DNA from: JAAYUD01 sp041907665
GTDB taxonomy: Bacteria > Bacteroidota > Bacteroidia > Bacteroidales > Bacteroidaceae
Direction of reading: 5' to 3'
DNA: 64,000 bases
Assembly (NCBI GenBank): GCA_041907665.1
Contig: JAYRGW010000002.1
Span: 1 to 64,000 of the forward strand
The translations under genes were made by a program, and so were the position numbers. The notes below the pieces were generated by a model. It searched no databases. It was not told where the DNA came from and saw nothing but the letters and a program-made list of their open reading frames with translations. Each line of letters opens with the position of its first letter. Position 1 is the first letter of the stretch. Below, in pieces: positions 45,856 through 53,672 of this stretch.

Positions 45856-45968
45856 CCGTATGTCGCAGCGGTAACTAACAGATGTTGTCGACGAAACTAA
45901 CGTTAGTTGTCAGGATAACTTCCGTTAGTTACCGCAGTAACATACGGTAGTTTCGGCTGCGACATACG
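45856..45968. repeat. Nested palindromic cluster
   Basis: CCGTATGTCGCAGCGGTAAC (from 45856) is complementary to GTTAGTTACCGC (45924-45935) plus GCTGCGACATACG (45956-45968). A 20-base insert between those two parts is itself related (GTAACATACGG). AACTAACGTTAGTT at 45895-45908 is a further palindrome. Confidence 0.6.
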
Positions 45969-46515
45969 TCTGTTTTTGTGGTTTGTAGTTTTGAATCAAT
46001 ATCAAAAGAAACCAATGGGAAAACTAGCAAACGAACATTCTGCTTATACCGCAGGCTTGAAAGTTCTATTGAAGCCTCTTACTTTTATAGATGACCTGGA
46101 TTAAAGATCTTATAGTCACATTCAACCGATGCCCTCAATGGTTTATTCGCCTTTGCCCCCACTCGTATTTCAACCCCATTAGATCGGATGCGAACTACAA
46201 ATATTTATCTACAAAGCTGTTAAAAGCAAATAACAACACTACTTTTTCATGTTTCAAAATATCACTTAATGACCTATTAATCAACGACAAATGTCTAAAT
46301 TGTAATCTACTTTTTCACTAACAGGAATAATGTACCATATGATTTAAGAGTAATTTTGAAAACCAAGAATTAATAGATTCTTTGAAATCTGCAATTCTGT
46401 GAAAACACTTAATTGTTAACATAATAATATTTGAAACATGGAACAAAGAAAGTTTTTGCGGCGAATCTTACTGACTTGCATAGGATTCTTACTGACTGTC
46501 TGCGCTTTTGCACAG

Positions 46516-46523
46516 CAAATAAC
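46516..46523 (+). repeat. 8-bp target-site duplication, left
   Basis: CAAATAAC directly before the left IS end. The same eight bases follow the right end. Confidence 0.9.
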
Positions 46524-46539
46524 GGCTCACCAGTAAAAG

Positions 46540-46570
46540 TTGGGGGAGTATGAATTAAATTCTACCTTTG
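46540..46570 (+). promoter_or_regulatory. Promoter inside the IS left end
   Basis: TTG (46540-46542), 20 bp, TACCTTTG (46563-46570). Transcription would start near 46577, just ahead of the N-region gene at 46595. Confidence 0.6.
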
Positions 46571-46594
46571 CATCAACTATAAAAGAAAAAAAAG

Positions 46595-46981
46595 ATGCAA
46601 GAGAATTCGCTTTTATTAGAGATTGTCCGTTTAATGCTTCCTGCGGAGTTAATAACTTACTTCAAGATAACTAAGGTAGAATCTACTTCAGACAGAGTTT
46701 TTATCAGTTTGGATGAATTTGATAACCCCCCATCTACAAGTTCCGGACATGAATATGAATCGAAAGGTTTTCAACAAGCCGTCGATATCCGTGACTTTCC
46801 GATACGAGACAAGAAGGTTACTTTTAAGGTACGCCGTCGCAAATGGCTCGATAAGACAAACGGCAAATATGTTTCAAACCGCTTTGATTTGGTCGCAGAA
46901 GGAACCCGCCACTCGAAAGAGTTCGCGGCTTTTTTAAAAGGGTTGCTTGGAGAAATACCCGATTACGGCCCGCTCTCTTGA
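46595..46981 (+). CDS. ISAon1-family transposase N-region protein
   Basis: The 128-aa product is the N-terminal region of the ISAon1-family transposase, which is encoded separately from the catalytic part. It has a basic segment (KVTFKVRRRKWLDK) likely to bind the element's ends. Its stop codon, TGA at 46979-46981, overlaps the next frame by about 35 bp. The junction TCT-TGA-A could allow a +1 shift into the catalytic frame, which would give a single fused transposase. Expression as two proteins is equally possible. Confidence 0.85.
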   Translation: MQENSLLLEIVRLMLPAELITYFKITKVESTSDRVFISLDEFDNPPSTSSGHEYESKGFQQAVDIRDFPIRDKKVTFKVRRRKWLDKTNGKYVSNRFDLVAEGTRHSKEFAAFLKGLLGEIPDYGPLS

Positions 46982-47930
46982 ACCATACTATCATATAGAC
47001 GGAGATCAGTTTGAACGACAATACAAGGATCATTTGAGCGACTACCGTACTTGGTTGGATAAAGGTCATGCTGAAGACTGGTTGGTCTTTCCGGATAATA
47101 TAGGTCCCAGCATTTGCATAGATGAGACGTCGATGAGTAATGGCGACCTGTATACGTTGGTCACCAACCGTAAAAGTCGTGGAAGAAAAGGTACCATTAT
47201 AGCGATAGCCAAAGGTGTCCGTTCAGAAGATATTATCGCTGTGTTAAAAAGAATACCCAACACCAAAAGAAAAGAAGTGAAAGAGGTTACGATGGATATG
47301 TCCAACAGTATGAATAAAATCATACGCTCCTGCTTTCCATCAGCCATCAGAGTAATAGATCGCTTCCATGTACAGAAACTTGCTTGTGAGGCAATTCAGG
47401 AGATACGCATAAAGCATCGATGGGATGCCATCCAAGAAGAGACGGATGAGATGGAGGATGCCAGATGGAGGAAAGAAGAATACAAGCCTCTTGTTTTCAG
47501 TAATGGAGATACTAAGAAACAATTGCTTGCTCGTAGCAGATATCTGTTATACAAATCATGTAACAAATGGACAGAGAAACAGAAAGAAAGAGCTAAAATA
47601 CTATTTGCACAATATCCTGACTTAAGAGAGGCTTATTCACTCGCCCATTCTTTAAGGATGATATTTGCAAAGAACTCGACTAAAGATGGAGCCAGATTGG
47701 CTCTTGCCAGATGGTATAACAAAGTGGATCTATCAAAATTCAGAAGCTTCAATGTTATATCCGCTACAATCTACGAACATTACAACGAAGTGCTAAACTT
47801 CTTTGTCAACCGATCTACTAATGCTTTTGCTGAAGCATTCAATGCTAAAGTCAAAGCATTTAGAGCACAACTCAGAGGAGTGAATGACATCAAGTTCTTT
47901 CTCTTTAGACTTATTACTATTTATGCTTAA
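46947..47930 (+). CDS. ISAon1-family transposase, catalytic DDE part
   Basis: The frame runs about 327 codons. ICIDETSMSNG has the first Asp, TMDMSNSMNKI...VIDRFHVQ the second Asp with the typical His region, and NRSTNAFAEAFNAKVK the catalytic Glu. This is the DDE arrangement of ISL3-like transposases, used by the ISAon1 family. No ATG stands at the frame's start (first candidate TTG at 46947), so it is probably reached by frameshifting from the N-region frame or by coupled initiation. Confidence 0.88.
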   Translation: MEKYPITARSLEPYYHIDGDQFERQYKDHLSDYRTWLDKGHAEDWLVFPDNIGPSICIDETSMSNGDLYTLVTNRKSRGRKGTIIAIAKGVRSEDIIAVLKRIPNTKRKEVKEVTMDMSNSMNKIIRSCFPSAIRVIDRFHVQKLACEAIQEIRIKHRWDAIQEETDEMEDARWRKEEYKPLVFSNGDTKKQLLARSRYLLYKSCNKWTEKQKERAKILFAQYPDLREAYSLAHSLRMIFAKNSTKDGARLALARWYNKVDLSKFRSFNVISATIYEHYNEVLNFFVNRSTNAFAEAFNAKVKAFRAQLRGVNDIKFFLFRLITIYA

Positions 47931-47961
47931 ACATACTCCCCCTAGATTTTACCGGTGAGCC

Positions 47962-47969
47962 CAAATAAC
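47962..47969 (+). repeat. 8-bp target-site duplication, right
   Basis: CAAATAAC directly after the right IS end, identical to 46516-46523. It confirms simple insertion without later rearrangement. Confidence 0.9.
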
Positions 47970-50877
47970 AGTCAAAGGACAAGTGAAAGACACAGCCGGC
48001 GAACCAATCATTGGCGCAAATGTTATTCCTGTAGGGAATACTAAAAATGGTACTATTACCGATATTAATGGTAATTTTAGTGTTAGAGCTGAAAGAGAAG
48101 GCATGCTTACTATCTCTTTCGTAGGCTATAAAACAATGACAATAAGAGTGTCTCAAAATATGGTAATCACTCTACAAGACGATTCCAAAATTTTGAACGA
48201 CATCGTAGTCATTGGTTACGGTACCGTAAAAAAGAGTGATGCAACAGGGTCAGTTGTATCGGTTAAGGCCGACCAACTTAACAAAGGTCTCATTACAACG
48301 CCGGCAGACATGTTGCAAGGTAAAACTCCTGGTGTACAAATCGTAAATAACGGTGGTGCTCCTGGCAGTGGTTCCACTATTCGTATTCGTGGCGGATCTT
48401 CTTTAAAAGCATCTAATGATCCGTTAATTGTTATTGATGGTCTGCCTATTAGTAGCACCGGCATCTCGGGAATGTCTGATGTTTTATCTACCATTAACCC
48501 AAATGATATTGAATCATTCTCTGTACTGAAAGATGCTTCTGCAACAGCTATTTATGGCTCGCGAGCATCTAATGGTGTCATTGTGATTACTACCAAAAAA
48601 GGTTCAAGCGGCACACCCAAAATAAGTGTCGACATGACCGGATCTACAAATTGGGTAAGCAAGAAAGTTGATGTAATGAATGCTTCTGAGCTGAAAAACT
48701 TTTTGAACGAATACTTAACGGCTCATCCCAATATTGATGCAACTGCAGCACAAGCAGCACTTGGATCGTCCGATACCGATTGGCAAAATAAAATATATCG
48801 TACTGCGATGACCGAAGAAATCAATGCGAGTGTAGCAGGAGGCGTAAACGGAAACGGTGATTTATTCAATAGCATGCCTTATCGTCTATCTATAGGTTAC
48901 CTGGACGACAATGGCGTTTTAAAAACGTCAAACATGAAACGTTCCACATTAGCTCTGAACCTTTCTCCGGAGTTTTTTGACAAACATCTGACTTTAAATC
49001 TAAACGCAAAAGGTATTTATGCAAAGAATAGATTTGCAGATACAGGAGCTATTGGGGCTGCTATCAGCTACGATCCTACACAAGGCATCTATGATACCAC
49101 CTCAAACGGTCTGCAAGGATACCGTATATGGAGAAACAGCGCAGGAGGTATAAACACAATGGCTACACAAAATCCTGTTGCAATGTTGGAGCAGAAAGAT
49201 GATAAATCTACTGTTAAACGTTTCGTCGGTAATGCGCAGTTCGATTATAAGTTTTTCTATGTACCCGGACTCCGGGCGAACTTAAACTTAGGGTTAGACT
49301 TTTCGACTAGTGATGGCACTGTCGACACACCCGAAGGATGCGAAATGACATGGCATGACAAAATTCAAAACGGATCAGGTCTCCATACAGACTATAGTCA
49401 GACGCGGCGCGATCAGTCATTGGAATTTTATCTGAATTATGTGAAAGAGTGCAAGGAAATTGCAAGCAAATTTGATGTAATGGCCGGTTATTCTTGGCAA
49501 CACTTTTACAACCAAACAAACAGCAAGTCTGTAAAGCAGAACGATAGGACCTCTGTATTATCGAACAGTCCTTTCAAAACAGAAAGTTATTTAGTATCTT
49601 TCTACGGGCGTTTCAATTATAGCCTCATGGATCGCTATTTGTTCACGTTTACTTTGCGCGACGACGGAACTTCACGTTTCCAGAACAACAAATGGGGACT
49701 ATTTCCTTCTGCTGCTTTAGCTTGGCGTATGACAGAAGAATCTTTTCTAAAAAATATAAGAGCCATATCTAACCTTAAACTTCGTATCGGCTATGGTGTC
49801 ACTGGTCAACAAGACCTAAATGCAGGAGATTATCCTTCTTTCGCCACGTATCATAATAATCAAATGGGAAGTTACTACATGTTAGGTAGTTCGACGGTTG
49901 TACCAATTACTCCAAATGCTTATGTTTCGAACTTAAAATGGGAATCGACAACTACCTATAACCTCGGTTTAGATTATGGATTCCTCAATGATCGCATCAA
50001 TGGTAGTATTGATTTCTATGTTCGCAAGACAAAAGACCTTATTAACTATGTACCTATTTCGGCAGGTACCAACTTGTCAAACTACGTTACAATGAATGTC
50101 GGCGACCTTAAAAATACAGGTTTTGAATTTTCTATCAATGCCGTTCCGGTACAATCAAAAAGTTGGAACTGGGATTTAGGTTTCAACCTCTCTTGGAATA
50201 AAAACAAAATTACCAAGTTGACTTCTAGCGACAACCCCGACTACCTTGGCGTTGCAACTGGTGGTATTAGCGGTGGTGTAGGCAACAACGTACAACTTCA
50301 TAAAGTAGGATACGCTACCAGCTCGTTCTATGTTTATCAACAAGTATACGATACTAAGGGTAATCCTATAGAAGGTGCTTATGTAGACCGTAACGGTGAT
50401 GGACAAATTAACGATAAAGATAAGTACATTTACAAAAAGCCGGCTCCCGATGTATTCTTAGGATTCAACACAACCCTATCTTATAAGAAATGGACAATAT
50501 CGGCATCAGCACGTGCGAGCCTCGGCAATTACATATACAACAACGTTGCATCAAATTATGAAATGAAAGCAGATATGTGGACCAATGGTTTTATCGCCAA
50601 CCGTCTGAAATCTGCAACCGCTTCCAATTTCGACCAAGCTCAATACCTATCAGATTATTATATAAAGAATGCTTCATTCTTGAAATTGGACAGAGTAACG
50701 TTAGCTTACCAAATATCTAAGTGGGCAAGAGTGAATGCAACTGCTCAGAATGTATTTACAATCACTAAATACAAAGGGCTTGATCCAGAAGTTAACGGTG
50801 GTATAGACAATAATATGTATCCTCGTCCAAAAACGATCTTACTAGGTGCAAGTTTTAACTTTTAAACATTGAATATC

Positions 50878-52434
50878 ATGAAATTATATAAGAAAATATT
50901 CAGTATCATCGCTTTCTTTGCAGCCGGATTATCATTTACAGGCTGTACCAGCGATCTGAACGTGACCCCTATCGACCCTAATCTGAGTACCCCAAATAAA
51001 GTGCTCACTTCAGAAAGTGCATATAACCAACTTCTAGCAAAATGCTATGCCGGATTGGCAGTAAGTTCGCCTGACGGCTCAAGCGGTAGTCTTGATATTT
51101 CTGGAATTGACGGAGGTTTCGGACAATACTTGCGTGCTCTTTACAACTTAAACGAGCTTCCTACCGACGAAGCAGTTATCGGTTGGAATGACCAGACGGT
51201 TAAAGACCTCCACAAATTAGCATGGTCTACCTCCGACGTTTTCGTAGGTGCCATGTATGGCCGATTATTTTACCAGATAGCACTTTGCAACGAAGTGATC
51301 CGACAGATCAAAGCATCAACCATCAAGTCAGACAACATGACACGATACTTGGCCGAAGCTCGTTGTTTACGTGCATTAAGCTATTATCACGCCATTGACA
51401 TGTTTGGCAATGTACCTTATGTTACTGATGAATCTACAGTAGGAGGAGCAAACCCCAAACAGATTATGCGTGCCGACTTATTTAAATGGCTGACGGAAAC
51501 AGAGATTCCCGATTTCATGAATAACCTGCCCGACAAACCAGAACATTACCGTTGTGGCAAAGGTATGGCCTACATGATAATGGCAAAACTTTATTTGAAT
51601 GCTAAAGTCTATACCGGAACAGCAGCTTATGATAAATGCGCTGATTATTGTTCGAAAATTATCAATTTAGGATATACCTTAGACCCTGTGTTCAAACATT
51701 TATTCAACGGCGACAATGACAAACGACTGGACGATGAAATAATATTCAGTGTTTATCAAGACGAATACAATACTCAAGCCTATGGCGGCACAACCTATTT
51801 GACATTAGCAGCAATAGGAGGCAGTATGAAACCGGCAGACTATGGGCTTACAGCATCCGGATGGGGTGGTCTCCGAGTTACACCAGAATTTGTAGACAAA
51901 TTCGAAAGTGGAGATATACGGGCAACATTCTATACTGACGGACAGAAAAAAGAAATTGCCGATCTCAGCACATTTACCGATGGATATGCTTTTCCGAAGT
52001 TTACTAATCTGACCGATGCGGGTACCGGAGGTGCACAAGGAAACTTCTGTAATGCAGATTTCCCGATGTTCCGCTTGGCTGATGTATACCTAATGCTTGC
52101 CGAATGTCAGACGGTGGGTGGTGTGTCGGTTAACATAAACGGCTCAACAGGTCTGGACTATTTCAACAAAGTAAGAGAACGTGCCGGTGTATCCGACGAA
52201 TCTTCTATCACGGCGGATGATATTCTTGACGAACGTGCTAGAGAACTTGCTTGGGAATGTCATCGTCGGTCAGACTTGATACGTTTCGGCAAACTCACAA
52301 CAAGCGACTATGTTTGGTCATGGAAAGGCGGTACACAAGCCGGTAACGGAGTGAATGACAAATACAATCTCTATCCTATTCCATCAAGTGATATCAATTC
52401 CAATAGCAACTTGAAACAAAATTCGGGTTATTAA
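50878..52434 (+). CDS. SusD/RagB-type nutrient-binding lipoprotein
   Basis: SusD-type lipoproteins form the lid of the SusC transporter at the cell surface and capture glycans. The 518-aa protein has a lipoprotein signal (AGLSFTGC), the helical TPR-like SusD fold with YLAEARCLRALSYYHAIDMFGNVPYVTDE written here in part (ARCLRALSYYHAIDMFG), and the family's C-terminal region (ERARELAWECHRRSDLIRFGK). It begins 12 bp after the susC remnant. Start chosen at ATG 50878, which gives the standard lipoprotein signal. The protein looks intact although its SusC partner is broken. Confidence 0.95.
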   Translation: MKLYKKIFSIIAFFAAGLSFTGCTSDLNVTPIDPNLSTPNKVLTSESAYNQLLAKCYAGLAVSSPDGSSGSLDISGIDGGFGQYLRALYNLNELPTDEAVIGWNDQTVKDLHKLAWSTSDVFVGAMYGRLFYQIALCNEVIRQIKASTIKSDNMTRYLAEARCLRALSYYHAIDMFGNVPYVTDESTVGGANPKQIMRADLFKWLTETEIPDFMNNLPDKPEHYRCGKGMAYMIMAKLYLNAKVYTGTAAYDKCADYCSKIINLGYTLDPVFKHLFNGDNDKRLDDEIIFSVYQDEYNTQAYGGTTYLTLAAIGGSMKPADYGLTASGWGGLRVTPEFVDKFESGDIRATFYTDGQKKEIADLSTFTDGYAFPKFTNLTDAGTGGAQGNFCNADFPMFRLADVYLMLAECQTVGGVSVNINGSTGLDYFNKVRERAGVSDESSITADDILDERARELAWECHRRSDLIRFGKLTTSDYVWSWKGGTQAGNGVNDKYNLYPIPSSDINSNSNLKQNSGY

Positions 52435-52454
52435 CCTTTAAAAGAATGATTCGT

Positions 52455-53549
52455 ATGAAAAATATTAAATATTTATTATTTGCATTGATAGGAATTCTAG
52501 CTGTCACAGCATGCTCTGACGACAAAGAGAATCCAAAATACGACTCGACAACTGCGAGTGCTCCTACTCTAACTGCATTAAGCAATGCCTATACACTTGC
52601 ACAAACTGATGCAGATAAGACTTTTGAGACTTTCACTTATACAGCAGCCAACTGGGGGCTCAAACTGGCAACCTCTTACACTCTACAGACATCTTTAACA
52701 GAAGACTTTGCTAAAACTTATGATCTTGGAACTTCAACAGATACCTCTATTCCGGTTGTTACAAAAGACATCAATTCTATCCTTATCAATAAAGGTATCC
52801 TACCAGGAACTGCAACAAAAATGTATTTTAGAATATTGGCAAACGCCACAGGTCTTTCTGGAAATGTTTCAAAGATCAGCACCTTAACCTCAGCCACAGT
52901 TTCTACTCAAGTGACTCCTTATGATATGGATATCAATTATCCGAAGGTTTATATTATTGGTGATTTTAATGGTTGGGATCATACTAAAGACCTCTTTCTA
53001 TATAGTTTTGAAAGCAATACTATTTATAGTGGACTAATAGACTTTGGTTCTAAAGCTTCTAATGGATTCAAGATTACGGGCATCGCCGATTGGCAAGATA
53101 ATTTAAACTGGGGTTCAGGCAGCACAACAACGACAAGTCCGGAAGCCTCATCCATTCAACTCATAGCTGGTGGTAATAGTGGAAATATCAAAAACTTTTC
53201 CAAAGAATTCTATAATTTTACATACGATACCTCATCATTAATATTAAAAAACAATTTCTCATTCAATACGCTTTCTATCATTGGAGATGCAGTAGGAGGC
53301 TGGGATACAACTAATGACGTAATCATGAGTTATGACGTTACTAAACAACGTTTCAGTGTTGATGTGTCTTTTTCAGACGGTAATATGAAATTCCGTGCCG
53401 ATAAAGATTGGACGCTGAATTGGGGTGGTAGTAACGGAGTTCTAAAAGTAGGTGGTGACAATATTTCTGTTAAGGCCGGCAAATATCGTGTCATTGTTGA
53501 CTTAAACAATCCCGACAAAATAACCTATCAATTGATTTCATTAGATTAA
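52455..53549 (+). CDS. SusE/SusF-type starch-binding lipoprotein
   Basis: The 364-aa lipoprotein (lipobox AVTAC) has the SusE layout. An N-terminal Ig-like domain is followed by two starch-binding modules, beginning near YIIGDFNGWDHTKD and SIIGDAVGGWDTTND, each with the Trp/Asn pattern of these modules. The second ends with MKFRADKDWTLNWGGSNG. It is exposed at the cell surface, where it holds starch for the nearby amylase. It follows susD by 20 bp. The related SusF (three modules) is absent. This gene marks the locus as starch/maltodextrin-directed. Confidence 0.9.
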   Translation: MKNIKYLLFALIGILAVTACSDDKENPKYDSTTASAPTLTALSNAYTLAQTDADKTFETFTYTAANWGLKLATSYTLQTSLTEDFAKTYDLGTSTDTSIPVVTKDINSILINKGILPGTATKMYFRILANATGLSGNVSKISTLTSATVSTQVTPYDMDINYPKVYIIGDFNGWDHTKDLFLYSFESNTIYSGLIDFGSKASNGFKITGIADWQDNLNWGSGSTTTTSPEASSIQLIAGGNSGNIKNFSKEFYNFTYDTSSLILKNNFSFNTLSIIGDAVGGWDTTNDVIMSYDVTKQRFSVDVSFSDGNMKFRADKDWTLNWGGSNGVLKVGGDNISVKAGKYRVIVDLNNPDKITYQLISLD

Positions 53550-53587
53550 TCAATATAAGTTCTCAATAGGTATAGTACTAATCAAAT

Positions 53588-53639
53588 AATGTCCTGAAAG
53601 GCATACAATATACTTAAGATGTATTGCTTTTCAGGCATT
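53588..53639 (+). other. Long imperfect hairpin between the susE-like and amylase genes
   Basis: AATGTCCTGAAAGGCATACA and TGTATTGCTTTTCAGGCATT fold into a long imperfect stem. No T run follows, so it may protect or process the mRNA, or weaken read-through, rather than end transcription. Confidence 0.5.
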
Positions 53640-53672
53640 ATCAATTAACATAAAACGACAAAAGAGACAGCC

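Larger units (their letters stand above)
44661..46437. other. Gene-free island B, rich in palindromes
   Basis: About 1.8 kb between tRNA-Leu and the susC remnant with no credible gene on either strand. It holds the inverted copy of the 157-bp block (44783-44939), the identical 62-bp hairpin (45256-45317) and a block 45370-45425 matching 23217-23267 in reverse. It also has a 23-bp-arm hairpin (45755-45818) and a nested palindromic cluster to 45968. TAATTTTG at 46351-46358 may be the -7 box of the susC transcript. No regulator gene of SusR type is present. Confidence 0.7.
46524..47961 (+). mobile_element. ISAon1-family insertion sequence, complete, 1438 bp
   Basis: The left end GGCTCACCAGTAAAAGTT and the reverse complement of the right end GGCTCACCGGTAAAATCT continue both into GGGGGAGTATG, giving about 29-bp imperfect terminal repeats. 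An 8-bp duplication flanks the element. It encodes an N-region protein and a DDE transposase in overlapping frames. Its own promoter lies in the left end. It points the same way as susC, so its transcription could run into susC and susD. Confidence 0.93.
46438..50865 (+). pseudogene. SusC-type TonB-dependent transporter, split by an insertion sequence
   Basis: SusC-type proteins are outer-membrane beta-barrels that import oligosaccharides with energy from TonB. The gene starts at ATG 46438 with a signal peptide (LTCIGFLLTVCAFAQ), is interrupted after codon 28 by an ISAon1-family element (46524-47961), and resumes at 47970. Removing the element and one 8-bp duplication leaves 2982 nt in frame, 993 residues, a normal SusC length. 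The restored junction reads AQQITVKGQVKDTAGEP. The downstream part has the regulatory-like domain, the plug (VIGYGTVKKSDATG, SRASNGVIVITTKKG) and the barrel, all intact. The remnant after the IS lacks a signal peptide (first possible start GTG at 47983), so no exported transporter is expected from this copy. Confidence 0.93.

Noticed and set aside
46091..46321. 76-codon open frame between island B and susC
   Set aside because: No similarity pattern, no promoter and an unlikely composition. It is best seen as chance in AT-rich intergenic DNA.
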